A stretch of 64,000 nucleotides of DNA from Halorubellus salinus (GTDB lineage Archaea > Halobacteriota > Halobacteria > Halobacteriales > Natrialbaceae): assembly GCF_020567525.1 (NCBI RefSeq), contig NZ_JAJCVI010000002.1, positions 248,001 through 312,000 of the forward strand, given 5' to 3'. How positions within the stretch are numbered: the stretch's first letter is position 1; each line of letters opens with the position of its first letter. The notes beneath the pieces are model-generated. The model made no database searches, was not told the DNA's origin, and saw nothing but the letters and a program-made list of their open reading frames with translations. Shown here piece after piece: positions 58,001 to 64,000 of this stretch. A program made the translations under genes and the position numbers.

Positions 58001-58009
58001 TTTTATTAT
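58001..58009 (+). promoter_or_regulatory. TATA-like box for the zinc-finger microprotein gene
   Basis: TTTTATTAT centred 25 bases before ATG 58030. Confidence 0.65.
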
Positions 58010-58029
58010 GTGAGTTCGTAGGCCGGGTT

Positions 58030-58197
58030 ATGAAATCGGTCAGGAAGGCGCTCCGCGACGGCTCGTTGTTCAAGGACACGTACGAGCGACTGAACTGCGC
58101 CGAGTGCGAGAAGAAGCTCGGGACGAAGAATGACCCGGACGAGATCGGGACGGTACGGGTGTGCGAGGAGTGCGGCGGCGAGTGGAAGGAGCTCTGA
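58030..58197 (+). CDS. zinc-finger microprotein (HVO_0758-like)
   Basis: 55-residue protein with two CxxC knuckles, LNCAECEKKLG and RVCEECGGEWKEL, forming one zinc site, after a basic N-terminal MKSVRKALRDGSLFKDTYER. This pattern matches what I know as the HVO_0758 family of small haloarchaeal zinc-finger proteins, conserved but without a defined molecular role. The start is fixed by TTTTATTAT 25 bases upstream and leaderless spacing. It is between the divergent MFS gene and the convergent aldo/keto reductase gene. Confidence 0.85.
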   Translation: MKSVRKALRDGSLFKDTYERLNCAECEKKLGTKNDPDEIGTVRVCEECGGEWKEL

Positions 58198-58237
58198 ACG
58201 CGCCGAGGACGTCCGGGAGCGTGCTCGGCCGACGCGG

Positions 58238-59332
58238 TCACTCGAAGGTCGCGTCGAACGCGTCCGCGCCGAGGGGGTCGAACGTGCCGGCGGCGACGTT
58301 GTCGGCGACGTGCGCGGTGGAGGATGCGCCGACGAGTGCGCTCGTGACGCCGGGCGCGGAGCGCGCGAAGTTGATCGCTCGCTGCGCGGGCGTGTCGCCG
58401 TCGAGTTTCGCGTCGACGGCATCCGGGATGGCGTCGGCGGTGGCGAGGTCGCCCTGCTGGAGGGACGCGGACGTGAACACGTCGATGCCCGCGGTGTTCG
58501 CGAGTTCGAGGACGCTGACGTCGCCGTCGGCGCTCGACTGACTCTTCTCGGTGAACGCGCCAGCCATGTGGACGTTGAACGGCAGTTGGACCGCGCGGAA
58601 CGACGTGGCGGCGTTCCCGACGCGGTCGGCCGCGCTACGGGCGCGCGAAACGACTTCGGCGAGCGAGAGGTACTTCGGGTGGTCGCGGGGCACGCGGAAG
58701 CACTCCCAGGTCGCGACGCCGTAGTGCCGGAGGTCACCGGTCGCGACGCGTTCCTCCATCGCGACGAACGCGGCCTCGATGGTGTCGTACACCGTCTCCC
58801 GGTCGTACTCGGCGAGCTGGACCTCGGGGTTGTGGAGGTAGTAGAGGTCGAGGACGTCGAGGTCGAGGCACTCGAGCGACCGGTCGAGCTGGTCGTGGAC
58901 GAACGCGGGCGTCATCGCGTGCTGGCCGGCGACGAGGTCCTCGCGCTCCAGAGGGCCGTCGTCGACGAACCGCTCGCGGACGTACCGCCCGGGGTCGTCC
59001 GGTCGCCCGCCGTCGAACGGCACGAACCCGCACTTCGAGGCGACGAGGACGGCCTCGCGGTCGACGTCGGCGTCCGCGAGCGCTCGGCCGACGACGCGCT
59101 CGCTGCGCTGCGCGCGATAGTTCCGTGCGGTATCGAGCACGCTGATACCGCTCTCGACCGCCTCGACCACCGCGTCGTGGTACGCGTCGTCGACCGCGTC
59201 CGTCGCGTCGCCGAGGTACGTCCCGAGACCGATGCTGGAGACGACGCCGTCCCCGAACCGCCGGAAGTACGTCCGCCCGAACGCGTCCGTGTGACGGTCC
59301 CGGTAGTCCCACGTCGCCGTCTGCGTGACCAT
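58238..59332 (-). CDS. aldo/keto reductase
   Basis: 364-residue NAD(P)H-dependent oxidoreductase with a TIM-barrel fold. Catalytic tetrad residues are visible: Asp in SVLDTARNYRAQRSE (also the Tyr), Lys in VLVASKCGF, His in LYYLHNPEVQ. The cofactor part near the C-terminus has TSALVGASSTAHVADN. The substrate is unknown. ATG 59332 starts close before the conserved FGRTYFRRFGDG segment. It shares a 149-base upstream region with the divergent MFS gene at 59482. Confidence 0.88.
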   Translation of the reverse strand: MVTQTATWDYRDRHTDAFGRTYFRRFGDGVVSSIGLGTYLGDATDAVDDAYHDAVVEAVESGISVLDTARNYRAQRSERVVGRALADADVDREAVLVASKCGFVPFDGGRPDDPGRYVRERFVDDGPLEREDLVAGQHAMTPAFVHDQLDRSLECLDLDVLDLYYLHNPEVQLAEYDRETVYDTIEAAFVAMEERVATGDLRHYGVATWECFRVPRDHPKYLSLAEVVSRARSAADRVGNAATSFRAVQLPFNVHMAGAFTEKSQSSADGDVSVLELANTAGIDVFTSASLQQGDLATADAIPDAVDAKLDGDTPAQRAINFARSAPGVTSALVGASSTAHVADNVAAGTFDPLGADAFDATFE

Positions 59333-59481
59333 ACCGGAGGTTGCGCGGGTGACGGCAAAAGGCCCGCGTTCGACCGGAGCGGGGAACGCGCGGTCGCAGT
59401 CCGACCGTCGGCGTTCATAACCGTCTTCACGGCGACCGTCGTACGTCGCCCAGTGACGTTGGTATCGTCCGGAGGTCGACG

Positions 59482-60774
59482 GTGAGCGCGCTCCGTCGAG
59501 TCGTCGGCGCCCTCGCGCGGCGAGTCGGCGCTCGCGTCGGCGGGTCCGGCGACGGCGTCGTCGTCGCCGCGGTCATCGCGAGCACGTTCTTCATCGGGTT
59601 CGGCGGCGGCGTCATCTACCCCATCCTCCCGAACCTCGGGGAGGTCCTCGGCATCTCGTCGTTCCTCGTCGGCCTCATCCTCAGCGCCAACCGGTTCTCG
59701 CGGCTGTTCGCGAACGCGCCAGCGGGAGCGCTCGTCGACCGCATCGGGACCCGGACGCCGTTCGTCGTCGGGATGGTCGTCCAGGGCGTCGCGACGCTCG
59801 GGTACGTCGTCGCGATGGTCTCCCCGTTCCCCGAGGGCTGGTTCATGCTCGCTCGCATCCTCTGGGGCGTCGGGAGCGCGCTCGTGTTCGCGACCGCGTA
59901 CACCATCGCCTCGGACGTCAGCGACGCCGGGTCGCGCGGCGCGAACATGGGACTCATCCGCGGTGGCGTCCTGTTCGGGTTCCCGACGGGCGTCGTCGTC
60001 GGCGGCGTCGTCAGCGAACTCGCGAGCACCGTCACCGCGTTCGCCGTCGCGAGCGCGTTCGCGTTCCTCGCCAGCGTCGTCGCGTACGCGACCGTCCCCG
60101 AGACGCACGTCGAACCCGACGACGAGACGTCCGCGAAGCCGTGGGACGTCGACACGAGCGTGCCCGCACTCACCGTCGGCGTCGTGAACTTCGCCGTCCT
60201 CTTCGTCTACATCGGCGCGCTGTTCGCGACGCTCGTGCTCTTCCTCGCCGAGAACACCATCACCGTCTTCGGGTTCGACGCGCAGGGCTCGTCGGGTATC
60301 TTCATGGGCGTCACGGTCGTCGCCGCCGGCCTGTCGATGTACGCCGGCGGGTACGTCAGCGACCACCGCGAGTCCCGCGTCCCCGTCCTCCTCACGTTCC
60401 TCGCGGCGACGTCGCTCGGCTTCCTCGGGCTCGCCGTCGCCGACTCCGTCCCGACGCTCGCCGCCGCGTGTCTCTGCGTCGGCGTCGGCCAGGGCGGCAC
60501 GAGCGGCCCGCTCATGGCGTTACTCGCCGACCTCGTTCCCGACGACCGGATGGGGCGCGCCGTCGGCACGAACAACGTCTTCGGTGACATCGGCGGCGGC
60601 TTCGGCCCCATCGTCACGCTCCCGCTCGTCGACGTCGTCGGGTTCACCCCGATCTACGTCGCGTGCGCTGCACTCCCCGCGGCGGCAGCGCTCGTGCTCC
60701 TCGCTGGCGTGCGTCGAGAGACCGGGCAGTTCGTTCCGATGGTCGGGTCGCGACGCGGGAAGGACAGTCAGTAG
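59482..60774 (+). CDS. MFS transporter (drug-exporter type)
   Basis: 430-residue major-facilitator protein with about twelve helices. The loop 2-3 motif reads GALVDRIGTRTPFVVG and motif C-like glycine pattern LIRGGVLFGFPTGVVVGG occurs in helix 5, which is typical of antiporters. An acidic central loop (PETHVEPDDETSAKP) divides the halves. GTG 59482 is preceded by a perfect GGAGGT at 59471-59476, so translation uses a Shine-Dalgarno sequence. Its TAG stop lies inside a 30-base tandem duplication shared with the next, convergent gene. Confidence 0.86.
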   Translation: MSALRRVVGALARRVGARVGGSGDGVVVAAVIASTFFIGFGGGVIYPILPNLGEVLGISSFLVGLILSANRFSRLFANAPAGALVDRIGTRTPFVVGMVVQGVATLGYVVAMVSPFPEGWFMLARILWGVGSALVFATAYTIASDVSDAGSRGANMGLIRGGVLFGFPTGVVVGGVVSELASTVTAFAVASAFAFLASVVAYATVPETHVEPDDETSAKPWDVDTSVPALTVGVVNFAVLFVYIGALFATLVLFLAENTITVFGFDAQGSSGIFMGVTVVAAGLSMYAGGYVSDHRESRVPVLLTFLAATSLGFLGLAVADSVPTLAAACLCVGVGQGGTSGPLMALLADLVPDDRMGRAVGTNNVFGDIGGGFGPIVTLPLVDVVGFTPIYVACAALPAAAALVLLAGVRRETGQFVPMVGSRRGKDSQ

Positions 60775-60817
60775 TCGCCCGCCATCGGGAAGGACAGTCA
60801 GTAGTCGCCCGCCATCG
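60756..60817. repeat. 30-bp tandem duplication covering the ends of two convergent genes
   Basis: Period 30: bases 60756-60787 are repeated at 60786-60817 without mismatch. Each copy contains CAGTAGTCGCC, in which the plus-strand MFS gene has its TAG and the minus-strand DHH gene its TAG-complement; the MFS gene ends in copy 1 and the DHH gene in copy 2. The duplication therefore separated two gene ends that before the event would have overlapped by a few bases. Confidence 0.95.
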
Positions 60818-61943
60818 CCTTGAACAACCGGTCCGCGAACTCCTCGCGACTGACGCCGTCGCTCGGCCCGATGCCGTTCATGTGGTCGAGACTGAGCTGT
60901 CCGCCACCCATGCGGGCGTGCCCGCCGGCTTCCGCCATCGGGATGCCCTCGACGGCGGCCTGGAGCGCCTCGCCCATGTGCACGCGGTCGTCCCGGGAGC
61001 GCCCGGAGACGTGCACGGTGCCGTCGTGGTTCCCGAACACGACGACGGCGGTGACGCCCTCGCGGTGCGTGAGTTCGTCCGCCGCCTGCGGGATGGCGTC
61101 GACGTTCGGGACGTTCTCGAGGTCGCAGACCGCGTACGACCCCTCGACCTCGTGGTTCATGATGGCTTTCGCCTTCGTCTGCAGGACCTCCACGGGGACC
61201 TGCGGGTTCGCGATGCGGTCCAGCAAGTCCTCGTTGATGGCGGGATAGAGGTACGCGCTCGCCTCGAACTCGTGCTCCGAGCAGCCCTTCGTCAGGTGGT
61301 TCGTGTCGGACTGGATGCCGTACACGAGCCCGGTCGCGAGGTGCGGGGAGACCGAGAGCCCGTCGTCCGCGCCGACGGTCGCGTCGAGCTCCTCGAAGTA
61401 CTCGACGAACAGCGACGCGCACGCGCCGACGTCCGGCCGGACGTCCGTCACGCGTCCGGTGCCGTCGCCGGGGTGATGGTCGACGACCGCGAGCGGGTCG
61501 ACGCCCTCGGCGCCCTGGAACCCACGCGGTTCGTTGTGGTCGACGAGGACGACGTCGTCGTGGAGGTCGCCGCGCGTCTCGATGCAGTCGAGCTCCAGGT
61601 CGAGGACGGTCCGGAACGCGCGGTTCTCCTGGTGCCGTATCGACCCCGGGTACTGGAGGACGGGGGTCGCGTCCGCCTCTCGAGCGATGGTCGCGGCAGC
61701 CATCGCCGACGCCATCGCGTCCGGGTCCGGGTTCGGGTGCATGAGAATCGAGACGCCGTCGACGCTCCCGAACGCACGCTTCAGTCGGCGTGCTGGATGC
61801 TGTCGTCGCTTCCACCACCAGGCGAGCGCGCCGAGCGCGGCGAGTGCGACGACGGCGACGGCGGCGAGCGCGGGCATCGAGAGCTCGTCACCGACGAACT
61901 GGAGAGGGACGTGCGTCGGCGACGCGTCGAACCGCAGTGCCAT
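60798..61943 (-). CDS. DHH/DHHA1-family phosphoesterase with N-terminal membrane anchor
   Basis: 381-residue protein. One membrane helix (about 25-45, LAAVAVVALAALGALAWWW) is followed by basic RRQHPARRLKRAF and then a DHH phosphoesterase domain with motifs ILMHPNPDPDAMASAMA, VVLVDHNEP, AVVDHHPGDG and GIQSDTNHLTKG, and a DHHA1 domain ending EAGGHARMGGGQLSL. All metal ligands expected in the family are present. Substrates of such proteins include cyclic di-AMP, linear dinucleotides and nanoRNA. The membrane anchor plus DHH-DHHA1 recalls bacterial GdpP without its PAS/GGDEF middle. ATG 61943 is chosen over 61955 because CTTTG at -28 fits. Confidence 0.85.
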   Translation of the reverse strand: MALRFDASPTHVPLQFVGDELSMPALAAVAVVALAALGALAWWWKRRQHPARRLKRAFGSVDGVSILMHPNPDPDAMASAMAAATIAREADATPVLQYPGSIRHQENRAFRTVLDLELDCIETRGDLHDDVVLVDHNEPRGFQGAEGVDPLAVVDHHPGDGTGRVTDVRPDVGACASLFVEYFEELDATVGADDGLSVSPHLATGLVYGIQSDTNHLTKGCSEHEFEASAYLYPAINEDLLDRIANPQVPVEVLQTKAKAIMNHEVEGSYAVCDLENVPNVDAIPQAADELTHREGVTAVVVFGNHDGTVHVSGRSRDDRVHMGEALQAAVEGIPMAEAGGHARMGGGQLSLDHMNGIGPSDGVSREEFADRLFKAMAGDY

Positions 61944-62000
61944 GCCCGACCACATAGGGTCGGAGGCAAAGAAGGTTCCCCCATCAGGCGAATCGGGGCG

Positions 62001-62900
62001 TTACGCGTCGTTCGCGTCGGTGTACGCGTCGATAGCGGCGGTGTAGCCCTCTCGGTACGTGGGGTACCGGAACTCGTAGCCGAGGTCGCGGAGGCGCGCG
62101 TTGTCGACGCGTTTCTCGGCGCGGATGCGGCGTTCGGCGGCGGCGGAGAGGTCGCCGTCCGCGAGGCGTTCGGTCGTCGTCTGCTTCTCGGGGCTGGGTT
62201 CGCCGCAGGCGTCGGCGAGGTAGTCCGCGAACGCCCACTTCGAGACCGGTTCGTCGTCGACGACGTGCACGACGTCGCCGCGGGCGCGGTCGGTCTCGAG
62301 GAGGAACCGGACGGCGCCGGCGGCGTCGTCGCGATGGATCATGTTCAGGTAGCCTTCGGTGACGGGGCCGTCGACGTAGCGCTCGAGCCGGTAGCGGTCG
62401 GGGCCGTAGAGCCCCGCAAAGCGTGCGACGGTACCGTCGATCCCGTAGAGGCGGTCGGCGGCGAGCGCGACGGCTTCCGCCGCCGCGAGCACCCGCGTCT
62501 TCGCGGTCGTCGGATCGATCGGCGTCGACTCGTCCACCCAGTCGCCGCCGTGGTCGCCGAACACGCCCGTGCTCGAGGTGTAGACGAGGCGCCGCGGCGG
62601 GTCGTCGCGCGTCGCGTACTCGCCGAGCGCGGTCTGGAGGCCGTCGACGTACACCTCGCGGGCGGCGTCGGCGCCGCGGCCACCGGACGACGCGGCGAAC
62701 ACGAGCGCGTCAGCGTCCGGGAGCGCCGCCACCGATTCGGCGTCCGTGACGTCCGCTTGCACGCCGTCGAAGCCCGCGCCCTCGATGGCGTCGAGCCCCG
62801 ATTCGCTCCGGCGGACGCCGACGACGTCGTGCCCGCGGTCGACGAGCTGGCGGCCGAGTTCGATACCGACGTACCCACAGCCGAGGACGACCACTCGCAT
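62001..62900 (-). CDS. NAD(P)-dependent epimerase/dehydratase (atypical SDR)
   Basis: 299-residue extended/atypical SDR protein. MRVVVLGCGYVGIELGRQL holds the Rossmann glycine pattern, LVYTSSTGVFGDHGG the Ser region, and EGYLNMIHRDDAAGAVRFLL the later conserved segment. The usual YxxxK catalytic pair is not seen where expected after the Ser; TAKTRVLAAAE stands there, as in the atypical YeeZ-like group. The reaction is therefore uncertain. ATG 62900 directly precedes the Rossmann strand. Confidence 0.82.
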   Translation of the reverse strand: MRVVVLGCGYVGIELGRQLVDRGHDVVGVRRSESGLDAIEGAGFDGVQADVTDAESVAALPDADALVFAASSGGRGADAAREVYVDGLQTALGEYATRDDPPRRLVYTSSTGVFGDHGGDWVDESTPIDPTTAKTRVLAAAEAVALAADRLYGIDGTVARFAGLYGPDRYRLERYVDGPVTEGYLNMIHRDDAAGAVRFLLETDRARGDVVHVVDDEPVSKWAFADYLADACGEPSPEKQTTTERLADGDLSAAAERRIRAEKRVDNARLRDLGYEFRYPTYREGYTAAIDAYTDANDA

Positions 62901-62984
62901 ACGCGACGGTCGGGCGAGCACGAACTTGAACCCTCTCGTCTGGCCCCGGGACTGCTTGCGTCGAGGAGCGAGGCGTCGTCGCCG

Positions 62985-63416
62985 TCAGGGCTGGCGGCTG
63001 GCGATGACGTGCTGGATGTGGACGTACTCGTCGAAGGACATGGGCGCGCGGCGCTCGATCTTCTGCTGGACCTCCTTCGCGTCCAGGTCGAGCGCGAGGT
63101 CGCTCTCGACGGCGTCGACGTCCATGACGCCCGTGGTCATCCCGAGCAGGAGGTGGTCGCACGCGATCTCGACGACGGTATCGGGGTCGGCGACGCCGTC
63201 GCGCACGGAGAGCACGGCGGCGGCGTCCTGGAGGGAGAGGTCGTCGGGGAGGTCGGCGTCGGCGACCCGTTCGACGGTCTCGCGGTCGAGGTCGGTGGCG
63301 TCGAGGACGGCGTCGACGCCGTGCTCGTCGACGACGGCTGCGAGGTCCTGGGCGTACTCGTCGCGGAGGTCGTCGACGGTGAGCCCGTCGACGTCGTGTC
63401 GCTGGTCGTGGAACAT
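62985..63416 (-). CDS. DUF5791-like conserved protein
   Basis: 143-residue acidic, helical protein with a helix-turn-helix-like N-terminal region (VDGLTVDDLRDEYAQDLAAV, then LDRETVERVADADLPDDLSLQDAAAVL) and the distinctive C-terminal DLDAKEVQQKIERRAPMSFDEYVHIQHVI. I recognise it as a haloarchaeal family of unknown function. ATG 63416 is the natural start, with ATTTGTAC (coding strand) about 28 bases upstream as possible promoter. The reading frame is nonetheless open continuously upstream through the neighbouring DUF7286-like sequence to the window edge. Confidence 0.75.
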   Translation of the reverse strand: MFHDQRHDVDGLTVDDLRDEYAQDLAAVVDEHGVDAVLDATDLDRETVERVADADLPDDLSLQDAAAVLSVRDGVADPDTVVEIACDHLLLGMTTGVMDVDAVESDLALDLDAKEVQQKIERRAPMSFDEYVHIQHVIASRQP

Positions 63417-64000
63417 GGACGGTCGTTGCCGCCGCGGGTACAAATCTCCACCACACTCGCCGCGACCGCACGTGGCGGTGGTCGACGAGTTCGCGGTCTC
63501 GTTCCTCGGCGTTTCGTCGACCGCGTCGCCGGCGCCCGGGCGGGTGTCGGGGACCGGCGTGGGCCAGCCGGGGGAGTCCTCGAACATGACGAGGTTCCGG
63601 TCGCCGAGGCCGCCGCGACCGGGTGGGACGACGACGGCGACGGGGACGGTGGCGCGCGCGGTGACGCGGTCCGCGGCGCCGAGGCGGTCGTCGACGCCGT
63701 CGCCGTCGACGTCCACGGCGACCGTGGACCCGTCGCGGACGTACGTCGTCCCGCCGGCGCTGGCCGCGGTGCCGTCGCGAGCGCGGACGGTGAACGTCGG
63801 GTACGTCGCGTTCGCGTCCACGACCCAGACGTTCGCGGTCGCGTACCAGTACCCTGGGACGGGTGCGAGCGGGAGGCCGAGGAACGAGGCGTTCGTCGAG
63901 TTCAGGGCGCCGCCGACGAACTCGGTCGTTGCGTTCTCGGCGACGCCGCCGGCGCGCGCGTCGAGATAGGAGCGGAGGTCGGCGACGAGGTCGTCGGGCG
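63417..64000 (-). CDS. DUF7286-like exported protein, C-terminal part, without its own stop codon (continues beyond window)
   Basis: About 195 residues from the window edge to the junction with the DUF5791-like protein. The conserved core PGYWYATANVWVVDANATYPTFTVRA, then TTYVRDGSTVAVDVDGDGVDD and VVVPPGRGGLGDRN, matches the C-terminal domain I recall from haloarchaeal DUF7286 proteins, which are encoded with type IV pilus or secretion genes. The final 25 residues (NSSTTATCGRGECGGDLYPR) look like translated intergenic DNA. No in-frame stop separates it from the downstream gene, so 63417 is the junction and not a true gene end. N-terminus lies outside the window. Confidence 0.7.

Noticed and set aside
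1-64000. tRNA, rRNA or insertion-sequence genes
   Set aside because: I looked for T-arm-like GTTCGAAYC stretches with cloverleaf context, rRNA signatures and transposase motifs and saw none; a covariance-model search would be more sensitive for tRNAs.

Overview
The window reads as chromosomal DNA of a halophilic archaeon (class Halobacteria). Base composition is very GC-rich, proteins are acidic (Asp/Glu-rich, Lys-poor), many genes have a TATA-like box about 26-28 bases before the start codon (the leaderless arrangement common in this group), and the gene set is typical: halocyanins, TrkAH, Mrp-type antiporter, archaeal mevalonate enzymes, NreA, PolX and many families I know only from haloarchaea. 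I cannot assign genus or species. I found no rRNA, tRNA, CRISPR array, insertion sequence, integrase or phage gene; this is core chromosome with small lineage-specific insertions.

Layout. 1-2861: 3' part of an Mrp/Mnh Na+/H+ antiporter operon (mnhD partial, E, F, G), each gene overlapping the next. 2891-5564: CoaBC and a repeat-rich secreted surface protein on the minus strand. 5708-9294: SRPBCC protein, then TrkA-TrkH potassium uptake. 9558-14488: membrane-tethered halocyanin, M42 aminopeptidase, EamA exporter divergent from an Lrp/AsnC regulator, MTH865-like protein, orphan E1-alpha subunit. 14708-17466: M28 peptidase, degenerate NAD-kinase-like protein, small membrane protein. 17467-18024: 558 bases without a convincing gene. 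18025-22118: minus-strand respiratory operon encoding halocyanin, small membrane proteins, Rieske protein and split cytochrome b; flanking membrane proteins at 22174-23721 probably belong to the same functional neighbourhood. 23800-35190: endonuclease III, a large coiled-coil protein, phosphomevalonate decarboxylase, AN1-rhomboid protease, endonuclease V, SDR, glycerate kinase, DUF5788 protein, PolX and a Mut7-C protein, closed by a clear hairpin-T5 terminator. 35377-39833: small conserved proteins, CPBP protease and the DNA-repair protein NreA. 39986-46881: glycosyltransferase, then a coiled-coil/SMC/ScpA operon and a zinc-ribbon protein. 47072-49421: E1-alpha/E1-beta/lipoyl-domain operon lacking an E2 catalytic domain. 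49436-64000: methylthioadenosine phosphorylase, MATE exporter, phosphoribosyltransferase, a GT81-like glycosyltransferase, two MFS transporters, aldo/keto reductase, a membrane-anchored DHH phosphoesterase, an SDR, and at the edge a DUF7286-like gene that runs without a stop codon into a DUF5791-like gene.

How the parts fit. Ion homeostasis (Mrp antiporter plus TrkAH) suits a salt-in lifestyle. The respiratory operon is notable because no CxxCH c-heme motif is visible and the mobile or tethered electron carrier appears to be a blue-copper halocyanin; a paralogous halocyanin lies near trkH. Genome maintenance is well represented (Nth, EndoV, PolX, NreA, SMC-ScpA). The best candidates for something undescribed are: the small coiled-coil acidic-tail protein that heads the smc-scpA operon; the short 5' leader of the gene at 23239 made almost entirely of two hairpins; the heme-c-free halocyanin/Rieske/cytochrome b operon with its unassigned small membrane proteins; the membrane-anchored DHH phosphodiesterase; and the in-frame junction of two normally separate proteins at the right edge.
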